From assembly GCA_963921795.1 (NCBI GenBank), contig OY997650.1:20500862-20564861 (forward strand): a DNA stretch of 64,000 nt, read 5' to 3'. This document shows, piece by piece, positions 28,141 to 40,047 of this stretch. A program made the translations under genes and the position numbers. Source of the stretch: Nannobrachium achirus. Taxonomy: Eukaryota > Chordata > Actinopteri > Myctophiformes > Myctophidae. The notes under the pieces were generated by a model. It made no database searches and was not told the origin of the DNA. It saw only the letters and a list, made by a program, of their open reading frames with translations. Each line of letters opens with the position of its first letter. The stretch's first letter is position 1.

Positions 28141-28265
28141 GATTGATTGATTGATTGAAGACTTTATTAGAAGTTTGCACAGGAAAAGGTACAGTTTCAT
28201 GACGGTACAGTTCACTGGTACAAGGTCAACTAAAAGGAGATCCTAGAAAAGCACTTGGCTTATTT

Positions 28266-28267
<2 letters not shown>
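28141..28267 (-). mobile_element. LINE 3' tail, (TCAA)n type
   Basis: gattgattgattgattgaag then actttattagaagtttgcac; nearly identical to 11734-11855. Severely 5'-truncated. Confidence 0.8.

Positions 28268-28353
<86 letters not shown>
28268..28353. repeat. (GA)43 microsatellite
   Basis: Uninterrupted GA; a homopurine-homopyrimidine tract able to form H-DNA. Confidence 0.95.
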
Positions 28354-28355
<2 letters not shown>

Positions 28356-28548
28356 CACATGTGTGTGCGTGCGTAGTCTTAGTCTATACATGCGTGACCT
28401 GTCTCTTATAAAATGTCTCGAAAGATTATTAGTCCAGTTTCCAGATCCTATTGAACTGTTTGAACTGTAGAAGAATTTTACAGTATGTTTAGTGAGTCAT
28501 GGGCTGTGGCTCTGACCCTCTTCAAGATGATTTAAGCAATTTTATTGC

Positions 28549-29418
28549 GACTGTCAGGTCGCTGTTACTATCAGTCTGTCTGTCAGTCTGTTTGTCAGTC
28601 ACGTGATGTCACATGTCACACTTTTCCCCTACTCATATCTCTGCCACCGTTGCCCCTATCCATGCCAAACCTCCCCCCCTCATTTCTCACATGGCCCTCT
28701 TCTAGCGCCACCATGAGGCTGAAAACACATTTTTGGACACTGCTCCTAGATATTTTGCCCTAAAATCACGCAAAGCGGCACACAGTATGTCTAGAGTCCT
28801 GTCATCAACATGGATCTATCCCATTTAGCGCCACCATCAGTCCGATTTAAAGCTATACTGTGTAAGTTGCTCAACTAGTGGTCAGTAGCAGTAGAGCAAA
28901 CCGCGGTCGCGTCTGCTTTTTTCGGCCGTTTTTCGCCGCGGACCGGACTTTCAGACCACCGCGTCCACCTCGCCTCACCGAGACGCATCCATCGAGGTCT
29001 TTCGTGTCCCTCTACGAGCCTCGGTTGGGGAGTTACATGCTAAACTCCTAGACCAGTGTAAACACTGCAGTGTACTTCCTGAAGAGCTCGGCAGTGTATG
29101 ATCTGGGCTTTGATTGGCCGGTAGGGAGACACGTGTACAGAATGATGCATATGACGTAATTTTGCCGGGAAAAACAGCCCCGGTCACGGCCACCAGGGCT
29201 CAGTAGAACACATATAAAGAAAAGGCTTTGGGAGCTGAAATTAACAGAGTGGGGGTTCTAAAACTTTAGCGATTTAATAGTTAGGACAATTTTAAGATAT
29301 GTTTTATAAAAAAAGTGACATAGTATAACTTAAAAAAATAATAATAATTGGACACTGTTCCAACAGATTTTGCCCTAAAATCACACAAAGCGGTGTATAA
29401 ATGTGACCTGGCGGTTGC
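28549..29418 (+). mobile_element. GACTGTCAGGTCGC element, copy A, interrupted
   Basis: Starts GACTGTCAGGTCGC and ends with the worn counterpart gtgacctggcggttgc. Shares 'atatctctgccaccgttgcc', 'ttggacactgctcc' and 'ttgccctaaaatcac' with copy B at 48268-48769. The ttggacactg...caaagcgg block appears on both sides of the inserted TTAA element, so the host copy had an internal duplication. Confidence 0.75.
28851..29329. mobile_element. TTAA-target MITE nested in copy A
   Basis: TTAA at 28847-28850 and 29330-29333. Inverted ends AGCTATACTGTGTAAG and GTTATACTATGTCAC. piggyBac- or Kolobok-type target choice. The interior at 28890-28970 is CG-rich. Confidence 0.75.
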
Positions 29419-30162
29419 TTATCTCCCGATTAGGGAGTTTTGCTGGTATAGCAAGTTAATTCTTGACCCAACTGATTGTTCACTGTTAAATCAATCACAG
29501 TACAGTAGTTTAAAGTAGGCCTACTAAGATTAATGATAAACACATGGTAATAGAAAAAAATACAGATTGTCCATGTGCCTACTGTATGTCATTGTGCAGA
29601 CTATCTGTTGCAAAAGAAAATATACAGTGTAGCCACAAGAACATAAACCCTATGCTTAGTTGACCAGATTTCCAAGGGCTCTATAGTAGGCCCCCTCCTG
29701 TTTTCTATTAGCTCGTATATCTGTTATTTTCGCCAAATGTTCCACACAGAATATGTTTCATGTGGTTATAAAGGAACAGTCAGAAAATGGGGCCGAACAA
29801 CTGGATTCTTCCAGCTGGTATTACATGTAATCAAAATGTATTGCATCGATCGAAACTAGCTGATTTGAAATAAATCGTGAGTTGGTAATGCTCTTCCATA
29901 ATCAATCCAGTTCAGATGCAAGATATCCTGACCTTTAGTGAACGCCTTCAAACTGGTTAATTGCTCATCTTTTAATTTATTGATGCTGTGACATTTCCTA
30001 ACTGACAAAGCTTGTGGTCATTAACGCATTCACTGCCAAGAATATTTAACCAAACCACTAACCACTGCCAGCTATTTTTCATTTGTATACCAGATTGAAA
30101 GCGGTTAATCTCGATTCTGGCTGTTGAATATGTAAAAGGTCGGGCAACTCAACTTTTGGGAA
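29419..30162. other. No gene recognised
   Basis: One module arm at 29706-29735 (agctcgtatatctgttattt) next to 'aaaccctatgcttag', so part is probably a worn TTAACCAC-type element. Confidence 0.45.
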
Positions 30163-30785
30163 TAGGGATCGCCAAATGGAGAAATGTTCTTAACCGGTAA
30201 CCGTTGAGCCTTATCGGTTAAGTAACTGATAACCGGTTACTTAAGAAAATGTGTTAAAAAATGAGCTATTTTTACCCATTTAAAAAAAGGAAAATACACC
30301 AATAATAAAGTGCCCTATTTACACATTAAAAACAACAATACAACGAGGCGGAGGATTGTTATGCCGCGTCTACACTGCAGTGTGTCCCTAATTCACTCTG
30401 TGTAAAGACAGCTGGTTTAACGTTCCATTCATCAACAAGCTCACTCGTCGCGTGTTTTGAGCTTGCAGATCGGCTATAAACCTATGTCATCAACACGTAA
30501 CACTAGAGAGTTGTGTTTTAAGCTCTTCCTTACCCATTCCCTGCGAACTTAAAATATGGATGTGCGCTAATACTGCCAGGAATATCATTAATTTTTCAGT
30601 TCAACATTACGTGGCTTTGAATGGCTAGAGGCTGTGTTGGATTTAATATACCACTAGAGCGCGCCAACGATAAGCCTTTCAACATATATCTATGCTTTTC
30701 AAGGATGGAGTGATCACGTGGCCATAGTTGGCCTACTGCGTCCGTTAACATGGGCCTGGAGCTAACCATTAGCGTGGGTCCGTGT

Positions 30786-30985
30786 NNNNNNNNNNNNNNN
30801 NNNNNNNNNNNNNNNNNNNNNNNNNNNNNNNNNNNNNNNNNNNNNNNNNNNNNNNNNNNNNNNNNNNNNNNNNNNNNNNNNNNNNNNNNNNNNNNNNNNN
30901 NNNNNNNNNNNNNNNNNNNNNNNNNNNNNNNNNNNNNNNNNNNNNNNNNNNNNNNNNNNNNNNNNNNNNNNNNNNNNNNNNNNNN
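30786..30985. other. Assembly gap (200 N)
   Basis: Exactly 200 N bounded by 'gtccgtgt' and 'cgtgtgcgccac', so the missing sequence is probably a GT/GC repeat of unknown length. Confidence 0.98.
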
Positions 30986-31108
30986 CGTGTGCGCCACACG
31001 CGCGCTTGATGGTGTAAATATTATGATGGCCCATCGGCTGGGACATGTATCCACGCCACAGACACTTCAAACCGGGTCAAAATCCGACGTAATGACGCGC
31101 CGTTATGT

Positions 31109-32355
31109 ATTGTAGTTAGGGCTTTCACTTCTAGTATTTTTTACAGATCGACTAGTCGAAGACACTGGTAGTCGACTAGTCGACTAATCGTTAACATATT
31201 ATGTCATAATAAAGAGCGCAGTGGCACGGCTTTCCACAGCAGCCAAGTTACCATGACAAGATATACCCACACAAAAACCACGTGTGCCTCGTTACGTGTG
31301 CAACATACGTGTGCAACATAACAAGACCAGCATAGCTGCTACAGTAATAATAAGGCATGGAAACCCATGAACTCACCAAAATCTGCCGTGTCTCTCAAAG
31401 TCCACAATAATCCATTCTGCCCGTTGGCTAGCTAGGCTTTAGGCTAGCTCGCTAGTCACTACACAAACAAACCACGTCTTTTAATTACTTCTAATCAAAC
31501 GAACGTCGGGCAGTCTGTTGTGAACTAAGCTATGTCTTCATTCACTTGCTGCTTTGTTCGCGCTACCACTTTAAACTGACCACTATTCTTTACTGTAGCG
31601 TAGCGTAGTCTCTGTAGTGGACAAGCTGCGGTGTGCAGCAATGACACTGGATGAACTTTGGGTGAACTCTGAGATTAACCCCCGCCGGTCAGGGAGATGC
31701 TGCTGGATGCACTGTGGGTGACTGGATATTTATATTCCGTTTATAATGGTTGTTAAAAATAAAACTATAACTAAATCGAATTGAAATTAGCTTGCTAGGC
31801 CTACATAACCTGACTTTCGCCAGATGGTTTGCAGCATTGCGTATGCCTGCATAACGCTCTGCTTCTACCATCTGGACTCGGTCCAGCACAACCGATGTAA
31901 GGGGCGGGCCATTTTTTAAAATTCTAAAGCAGGTGATTGGATATGGCCGTGCCAACTCCAACGACTCATATTGGCCTGTCTGCATGACGTTGCACCCAGA
32001 ATCCGCCTCCTGGGTTTCCACGTGGTCTGCAATCAGACTCTATTGGCTCAGAGCCGCTCAGAGCCCGCCCATAGCTGCCGCTGATTGGTCCGGCCAGGGA
32101 CATTCCGAAGGGAACCCCTCCTCCGCAAGTGAACCCAGATGGTAAAGCAATGCATAAGCAATGCTGCCACCATCTGGCGAAAGTCAGGTAAAGGCCTACA
32201 TAATGTAGGAAAAAAAAAACGAAAAAAAAATAAAAAACACGAAAATGTTTTTTTTTTTTTTACGACTAGTCGACCAGTACCTACAAGATCGACTAGTGGT
32301 TTTACTAGTCGACTAGTCGAAAAGTCGACTAGTTGGTGAAAGCCCTAATTGTAGT
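31109..32355. mobile_element. hAT-like element, TAGGGCTTTCAC ends, 8-bp duplication attgtagt
   Basis: The element is 31117-32347, with identical outer ends TAGGGCTTTCAC. attgtagt is repeated at 31109-31116 and 32348-32355. Subterminal arrays of GTCGACTAGTCGACTA lie inside each end. It is nested in the element at 30163-32915. Confidence 0.9.
31808..32189. mobile_element. Innermost element, ACCTGACTTTCGCCAGATGG ends
   Basis: Perfect 20-bp inverted ends at 31808-31827 and 32170-32189. 'ggcctacataa' occurs at both outer sides (abutting at left, 4 bp away at right), suggesting a target duplication of uncertain length. The interior is GC-rich and non-coding. Confidence 0.8.
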
Positions 32356-32945
32356 GTGTATTGAAACCAACGGCTAGCATAGGCGATTTTACACAGAGGA
32401 GGCCTGAGCTAGCGGTGACATCACAAACCAATCCTTACTTTACACGGTCACTCGAAACCATCGTACAATTCATAAAAAAATATCCAATAAATTGCTTAAA
32501 AATTGCCAATCGACTTAAAAGTCGCTCGGCAGAGAGTCTCCTAGTGAGGAAGTCGTTCTGAAAGTCGACTAGCAGGCAAGAAGTTAAGACGGGTCACAGG
32601 GGTCTGTTTCGGAAAATTCAATCGCGGTTTGTTTCTTGATGAACGAGCTTGTCAAGTTGTCTCTGTCAGCAGCGTGTGTGTCGCTTACAGATGTATGCAT
32701 GGTTACACAGACATTGGTGACCGCACAGAAATGTGTGACTGAGGGCGAAATTTAGTTGCATGGGTGATGTTACAGACATTGATGTCCGGGGCTTTTGGTG
32801 GGACACGCGACGCAGATTGACCCTTTTTTGTATCGGTCACCATTACCCGTTAGTGCTTACCGGTAATCAAATTCGTAACGGTTAAACGGTAACGGTTAAC
32901 AGTTGGCAATCCCTAGATGGGACATTTGGATATTTAGGAACTCAC

Positions 32946-33000
32946 CTTCACAGAAAGTTTGGAGGAGGAGGAAGGGAAGGAGGAACCTGGCCAGTGTCAT
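32946..33000 (-). CDS. cdh23: Signal-peptide exon of the cadherin-23-like gene
   Basis: Minus-strand ATG at 33000-32998 with A at -3 opens MTLARFLLPFLLLQTFCE, a short N-region, a Leu/Phe-rich core and a polar end, as in a secretory signal peptide. One further base (G) precedes GTGAGT (32945-32940), so the intron is phase 1. Joining that G to the CC of the exon at 24063 gives Ala and continues in frame into the EC1 strand; cleavage after Glu18 would put Asn at mature position 3, as in CDH23. The intron is 8,882 bp. The exon's upstream limit is not fixed; a possible 5' UTR acceptor (tgcatgcag) lies near 33037. Another secreted or adhesion protein is possible if the two exons do not belong together. 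Confidence 0.7.
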
Positions 33001-33884
33001 CCTGTCACCTGAACCCACACTCCACGACATCACCTGCACCTGCATGCACGCACACACACAAAGAGGAAGAATCACAAGCCAGTGGTTAATTAGTCACACC
33101 ACAGTTTTAATGAACAGTCATTGCCGTTTAATGTCCTACAGTCATATTGTAAAGGAGTGGCGCTCTTTTATGTTAGGTGATTACTGTTAAAGCGAGTGGG
33201 AGATGGTGTGATCAGTAGAGTTAGAGGGACAACAAAGCAAACGTCTACGCAGCCCTTGAAGCACCCCCATCTGCATATGTGTGTGTGTGCGTTCATTTGC
33301 CGTGGTGTTTCAAGTTTGCAAGCAGAAGGGGAATTCTCGGCAGCGGCTGATCTACAGCACAGTCTTTAATAACCATCATCAAGACGTCGTGTTGTTAATT
33401 GTCTGGGAAAATTCACTGTCTGGCGCGGCGCAAAAAGTGTAAATGCTATTTGCAGAGTGCTCAAACTGCTCATCTGGCGCAGCTCCACTGAGCCAACTGT
33501 AAGGTCGAAATTAATGACGTGTAATCACACTTAATGTGCGGAGGGCATAATTAAGCTAATTGCAGCCGTCGGATACTACTGGTTGTTTGTTTACCGGTAT
33601 TTAGTGTCAATGTCACTGGTTGGACGGGGGACACTGTAGTAGTGCCACTGCCAGGACATTACACAAAGCCCTCTCCAATAGACTGAGGTGGACTGCCATG
33701 TTTGCTCACTGACCCTATCTCACACACTTACGCTTACTCACACACCCACATTCACATGCATGGACGCACCTACACGTGCGCACACGCCAACACCATGCAC
33801 AGTTGAACACACACGCACATAAATACAAAGCGCGGAAGGTAGGCTCACAGCCGTGTTTGCTTTCATAAGCGTGTAGCTAGGCGA

Positions 33885-33887
<3 letters not shown>
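33001..33887. other. Upstream flank of the signal exon; candidate conserved element
   Basis: Mostly repeat-free. 33330-33590 has densely packed homeodomain-like words (taattgtctg, gtaatcacactt, cataattaagctaattgc). Whether this is promoter, 5' UTR or intron is unclear. Confidence 0.45.

Positions 33888-33951
<64 letters not shown>
33888..33951. repeat. (GT)n microsatellite
   Basis: Pure GT array; (CT)n follows at 34041-34064. Confidence 0.95.
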
Positions 33952-33952
<1 letters not shown>

Positions 33953-34517
33953 ATGGCATAAGGGCCTGTCAGCAGACAGCTCAGATCATGTAGAAACCCT
34001 AGCTGTCTTCCCCGAGATCAGCCTTTCATTATTCATTACATCTCTCTCTCTCTCTCTCTCTCTCTGCTTGTGTTCCCTCTTTCTTCCTCTTTCCTTCTCT
34101 TTTTTGCTCCCTCCCTCGCATACCCATAACACCTTGCCCTAACAAGGCTCCAGTGGTCAACAAGTTAATTTGCTGACAATTTCACTTTCGGTGTCCATCT
34201 TTCTAAATTCCTCTAAAAATGAAACAAAAACACTTTGTTTTGGCTCACTCCCCCAGCTGGGTCACAAGTAGAGACTACAGCGTCCCTCGGGGCATTTGAC
34301 CAAGGAGCAGTCCTGACATGTCAGAGATGTGGCCACAAAAGTAACAGTAAACACGATGCTGCTTTGTGCTGCCCCTTGCTGTTCTGTTGCTGAGGGGCTA
34401 TCAATGATAGCCTGTATTTAAGAAAAATAGTGTGGCAAGAATTAATTCAAGGCGGATAATGAGGTGGGGAGTGAAATGTACAGGTGAGGGAGAAATAAGG
34501 GTAAGGTAAAGAATATA

Positions 34518-34519
<2 letters not shown>
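33952..34519. other. No gene recognised
   Basis: Pyrimidine-rich then mixed non-coding sequence. Confidence 0.5.

Positions 34520-34586
<67 letters not shown>
34520..34586. repeat. (GT)n microsatellite
   Basis: Pure GT with a GCGC end; (ATCC)n at 34762-34788 nearby. Confidence 0.95.
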
Positions 34587-34592
<6 letters not shown>

Positions 34593-36682
34593 CCTCTGCA
34601 TGTGTGTGAGTTTAAATAGGCACATTTGTTTCCATTTGGAATCTTGTTTCCTCAGCATTATTGTAAATATACCCTTCACCTCCTCCAACAAGGGCTGCCT
34701 GCATGGCTCTTTTCTGCTATGTTTTACTCCCCACCACCTTCCTTCCACCCTTCTCTCCTTCTATCCATCCATCCATCCATCCATCCCTCTCTCCTGCTGA
34801 GCTCACAAGACCTTAGCCCACCCGCTCTCTTTCTCTCTTTACTTCTTCTAATCCTTTGCCTCCTGTAGCAGAGGGAGGCAAAGGGGGATTAGGTCCACTC
34901 AGTAGGAGTCGGAGATTGAGAAACTTCTGTGTAACTCCATTAAGTGTCCACAAACTAGGTAATACCGCACAGCGACTACAGTCACATCAGGCTACCCACG
35001 GCCAAGATACAACCTTACCTAGAGAAGAATTCACTTCCTCTAATCTACTCACCTACAGTTTGTTTCATAAACATGCTGGAGGCGGTTATTACCTGGATTG
35101 TCCTGGAGACATTTTTCAAGTCTGCCAAGTCTGTTCCTACAGGAAGCACACCCATTATCAGAGCCAATACCCAAATAGCACAGTAAGAGACCTCAGAGCA
35201 ATCTCCAGGTACACCTGTGTTCTTTTGTGATATGGGACGGTAGGGATGATCAGGCTGGCACGAGCCTAATCAGTGTGAACACATTCTTGGCTGTCTATAC
35301 AGCAAAGTTTAGTAAGCAGTACATATTGAGTTATGGTCCATTTTTAAATTAACACTAAACTAAATTAAATTAGGTTTGTACACTTATTAAGTAAACATCT
35401 GTCAACTTACTTCAGTTTCACAAGACATATACATTCCCACCAAATTAGGTACAAATTATCTCAGGAGTAATGTGACAAATAAGCATTAAACAGGATTTTT
35501 CTTTACATACTTTTGCCTGTTATTGGCTTCTGAAATGTGTGGGCCAACAAACACCATACAGTACATCATGAACGCAAGTACGCAACATCCAGTCAAATCA
35601 AAACAAAATTAGAATCTCATGTTGAGGGGCCTGCTATACAATAAGAGCACACCTCCAAAAGCAACTTTACTTCTCCCATAGGGTGCGCTACAAATGAGGC
35701 CGTGGCCACAATACATGACTTACACAGCCCCGGTTGGGCAACCAAGCCTCGCGGAGATACATGTTCCGTGGAGCACTGCTTTCTGTATACAATAGAAAGA
35801 AATGTCTGATTTAAAAACTGCTTTAAAGTGTTTCTATCATACATGGACAGACACATGTACAGTATGCACATGTGTACGCGCCATCCCATCTGCACACACA
35901 TACACACCATGAAAAGTCACCCACACTTAGCCAGTCTCTTCACTAATCCCTCTTCCAAACACTAAAGGACATCGCTGAGATGACGGATGGATGAGTTTGA
36001 ATGATGGATACCAGCTGAGACACACTGTGTGTCAAGAGGGCGAATGCTGAACACTGAACAGTTTCTCCTGCTGCAGTATTGAGATCTGGGCCCAAGTCAG
36101 TCCATTGGCGTATAGAAAGTGTATGTATCATTCCCATAACCGCAGGCCAAATCTATACCCATAACTTGCAGTTGCATCGTATCCACAGACACAGGGTGCG
36201 CACGATTATAGATCTATGATGTACCCAGCCTTTATTTGACCTGGGTGAGGGGATGATAAGAGGACAGAGGTAACTAGCTGTGTGACTTTTCAGGAATTGC
36301 CCGCCCGCAATACCCCGGTAGCGCAGCCTCTCGACTTTACAAAGAAATAAAGCATACGCTTTGGCCAATAGAAAAAATCCCATTGACCAGATCTGAAGGG
36401 GGCACGGTGGAGTAATATTAAAAAAATATATTTCACCTTGTGAACTATTTTCTTTTCTGGCCAAAAAGTGTATTTTACACTTTCAAGTTCAACACATGAA
36501 AACCGTCGTTGTTTTGGTGTAGCAAAAGTGTAGACTTTATTTTTACTAAAGTCTATTACTTTGTTTTAAACTGAGTTTATAACTGGAATGTAAAGCACTT
36601 TGAACTGCATTTATGGTGCTCTATCCACCTGTTTCTGCGAGAGTTTACTGTAGCATTATCTGTGGGACACTTACGGTTAACA
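34587..36682. other. No gene recognised
   Basis: A 124-codon frame at 34856-35230 has no recognisable motif or splice context. The rest is non-coding. Confidence 0.45.
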
Positions 36683-36730
36683 GCAGACATACAAGCTCAC
36701 GTCGCGTCGCAGATGCAGCCGCTATGAGCT
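36683..36730. repeat. Palindromic module
   Basis: cagacatacaagctcacgtc / gctatgagcttgtagatc around GTCGCGTCGC. Confidence 0.7.
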
Positions 36731-36835
36731 TGTAGATCACACTTGGCTGCGGCGCCAGAAGCTGCCGCACACCTTCTGCGCAATGCACGATGGGACGTTG
36801 GAAAGTTGTGGATAAATAAAGTAATTAGTGTGTAA

Positions 36836-37928
36836 TTTTATCGTCTAATCAGGCTTTTATGAACACCCTGAACAGTTTTTAATTTGCTTGATTCAATATT
36901 TAGATATTTGATGTAGTTACCAGGCCCTCCAGGCCCAGGGCCTCTCCCCACACACACCCATTGTAACTTCAAACTTTTTTAATTTATTTTTAATAATTAT
37001 TTTTTGTATTTCATTTTTTCATTTCCATTTTCCCCAAACAATTATTACAAGTAAATGATAAAAGTTATCAAAAAAAACACAGCCTGCTCCCTGCTAAAAT
37101 GGAGATTGAAGTTACAATAGCCGGGGATCCAGTCCCTCAAAATGGGAGGGGACCTGTGATGTTCTGCCGCACTTTTTATTTCTGTTTTATCTATTAGTTT
37201 GGTCACTAAGGTCCACAGAATGAGAGGCCTGCTCTGCCGGAAACATCGCAAAAAAAAGTTATGGCCATTTGTATATTCACTGTCCCATTGACTCCACTAC
37301 ACAGGAAAGGAAATATATTATAAACAAGAAAAAAATCTGCTTTAAGTAGCACGTGAGGGGTCAAAATGGAGGGTTTTCATGATTCTGAATCCATTGCAAG
37401 CATTTGTTTTGCACAAAAAACATTCCTTGGGCAAGAAAACAAACCAACAAAAGTGTCAAAAGTGATGACTCATCACTGTGATGACTGTGAAAAGTGATGA
37501 CTCATCACTTTTCACACTTTTGTTGGTTAGTTTTCTTGCCCAAGGAATGTTTTTTGTGCAAAACAAATGCTTGCAATGGATTCACAATCATGAAAACTCT
37601 CCAGTTTGACCCCTCACATACTACTTAAAGCAGAATCTTTCTTTTTTATAATATATTTCCTTTCCTGTGTAGTGGAGTCAATGGGACAGTGAATATACAA
37701 ATGGCCATAACTTTTTTTCGCGATGTTTCCAGCAGAGCAGGCCTCTCATTCTGTGGACCTTAATGACCAAACTAATAGATAAAACAGAAATAAAAAGTGC
37801 GGCAGAACATCACAGGTTCAACCCTATTCCTTGAGCTTTAGGGCATGTGGATCCCCGACTACAATGGGTGTGTATGTGGAGAAAAGCCCATAAGGTGTTT
37901 CCCTGTTGAAAGTGGAATATCCCTTTAA
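36836..37928. mobile_element. AGGGATATTCCAC element with internal long hairpin, left end lost
   Basis: The right end is gaaagtggaatatccct at 37924 with TTAA at 37925-37928. 36843-37000 (gtctaatcaggcttttatga ... ccattgtaacttcaaac) is the inverse of 56530-56670 in the complete copy at 56169-56704. The expected left terminus is missing. The central part is the hairpin described separately. Confidence 0.7.
37153..37816. repeat. 664-bp near-perfect inverted repeat
   Basis: Left arm 37153-37476 (CCTGTGATGTTCTGCCGCAC onward), loop 37477-37493, right arm 37494-37816 ending GTGCGGCAGAACATCACAGG. Arms of ~323 bp differ at only a few places by eye. Weaker pairing continues outward to about 37113/37870 (ccggggatcc / ggatccccg). 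Confidence 0.92.
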
Positions 37929-40047
37929 GGAGAACTCCTTCTAACGCTATGGACCAGAGCTAGGACAGAGGGTGATTTTTTCTTGCTCATTTGTATGTCA
38001 CAGTAACGTTTGGGTCAATTAACCTTGTTGGAGTGGACTCACTGGTTCTAATTTGAAGCTAGACACTCGGAAGTACAAGATGGGGAGGTGGTGGAGCTAC
38101 AGTAGGTCATGTTGATTATAAGCCACAACGCTTACTAGGACTAATTTGGTTAATGGTTAATATAATGAATGACATCATAAATGTTCATACTACTAAGTCC
38201 TTAGCTCAGCAAGGGGAATTTCCAAAGCTGTAGGCTAAATTAAAAGATGTCAATATTATGCTGATATTTTACATTGTTATGCTGATATTTTGTATCTTAT
38301 TGAATCTTTCAATATGCCTTATAATTAGCCATGGATATTATGTGATTAATTTGGTCCATATTCTGAGGTTCTGTTGTGTGCTGCTAAAAAAGCACTTTCT
38401 GAGAGATGCAAATTGCTCTACCTGCAGCACACTGCTGACTGCTCCAGTGATCTCTAGGAAAATGTGTATTTATTAAGAATGATAGTAGGATGTTTTGGAG
38501 CACTGTACAGTATGTCCTATAGGCAGCAGTAGGCACATGGAACACGGTAGTCCATGATGTACAATGACGTGTGTACCCTTACAATGTAAGTGAGTTAATT
38601 ATTAGTGTAAAGGTTGGTTCTCACTTAGTTCAGGCCAAAGTGGTCTGCTATAAGCAATCAGTCATGCCTAGGGCAATTATCTGCAGAGGACAGGCTGGCC
38701 AGTGAGGTGGCCGTCAACGCATGCTGTCCCCACTGCAGCACTGCCACTCTGCCACTCTCTCTCTCTCTCTCTCTTTGTCCTCTTCATCTACATTGTCACT
38801 ATCCATCTCGCCCTTACTCCTCAGGACGGGGACCCCGCTCTCTTTCACTCACTCTCCCCTACTGTCAAAGTCACTGCTCGTATCTGAACCTCCAATGCAC
38901 ACCAACCCCACAACGACCATCTCTCACACTCCAGTCTTTCTTTACATTTTCCTTTCTAGTTTTAACTTCTCTTTGCAAATGTTTTGCTCTCACTTTCTCT
39001 GCCAGAACTGTTCTTGAACTCTAGACCAAGAACAGTTGAAATTATCCTTCTGGCCAGTATATTAATAACATTGCAGTCATTTAATTTAGAATTTTCAAAT
39101 ATTTCACTCTTGCCAATTTATTGCAGGAATGGTTATTGACTACTACTGAGTCTTATGTTTAGGCATATCATCAATTTGAAAATCGATACAATTTTTTTAT
39201 TTTGAGGTTCGGGTTTCCCAGACTCAGGCTCAAATACCGTATGGAGTCTATGAACTATCTAGCTGGAGTAAACAAACAAGTACACATACAGTTTCAATGA
39301 GGGAACACTGGGACTGGCTGAAATCCAAGTCTATTCAATGAGAGTTGCTATCCTATCGCTTATCTGCCAGTAAAGTGTGATCAAGTCAGTGTAAAGTGAA
39401 GAGTAATATCTGGCCTGCTGGGTTCTCTCCAGAGAGCGGCTCACCTGCCCACAGGGCCGTATCTGCTGGCCTTACAGCACTCAATATTATTGATTACATG
39501 ATAATTGTATCTGGCGAGTCTTAAGTTCACAAGCCCCATTCTCAGGGGAGGTGGTGGCCCACCGCCAGAAGCCAAATCTGTGGATTATCATAGCCAACCG
39601 ATGGCAGATTTCTGCCTGCCCTCCGGTCCCCATGAAAAAGCCACCACTCATTAGCAAAGCGATCAAGAGGCTGATTAAAGAACATTTGGCGGCGCTGCAC
39701 TGATGATCTGATCTAACGCCTCCTTTGCTGCCCTTCAAATCTCTTCATCGTCAACATGACAAGTACACACAATGACATAGCTGTCTGAAAGCCTGACTCA
39801 GCAACCCTCACTTGCACGATGAGAGTGATATGTCAACGGGATGTCGCTTGGACGGCATCATGATGAGATGTGAGTGTCAATGCTCCCTTTTAGTTAGGTT
39901 TTATGAAGTGACTGACGGCAGGCAAATTCCGTATAAACCATACAACGTACAGCATAAATAAGCTCATCTTTAAGAGGAAGCCTACCCATGTCATAGAAAT
40001 CAGTCTCTGAAGGTGACATGGTGACAGCTTCCACTGCAACATGAAGG
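37929..40047. other. No gene recognised
   Basis: Includes a two-copy ttatgctgatatttt repeat (38259-38292), (CT)n at 38755-38774, and a repeat-poor, possibly conserved stretch at 39510-39730. Confidence 0.45.

Larger units (their letters stand above)
30163..32915. mobile_element. hAT-like element, TAGGGAT-GCCAA ends, carrying nested elements
   Basis: TAGGGATCGCCAA at 30163 and, inverted, TAGGGATTGCCAA ending at 32915. Both ends are followed by 'AACCGGTAACCG'/'AACCGTTACCG' subterminal repeats. No intact 8-bp duplication (tttgggaa vs gatgggac). Contains a module at 30436-30481, the assembly gap and the element at 31117-32347. No transposase frame. In the minus-strand gene it lies at the very start of the intron. 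Confidence 0.7.

Noticed and set aside
30596-31115. Open frames across the N run
   Set aside because: Artefact of translating the assembly gap.
34856-35230. Possible gene from a 124-codon frame
   Set aside because: No recognisable domain, no splice sites and no similarity to anything I know.
36836-37928. Helitron
   Set aside because: Has inverted arms and a TTAA end, with no TC start or CTRR end with terminal hairpin.
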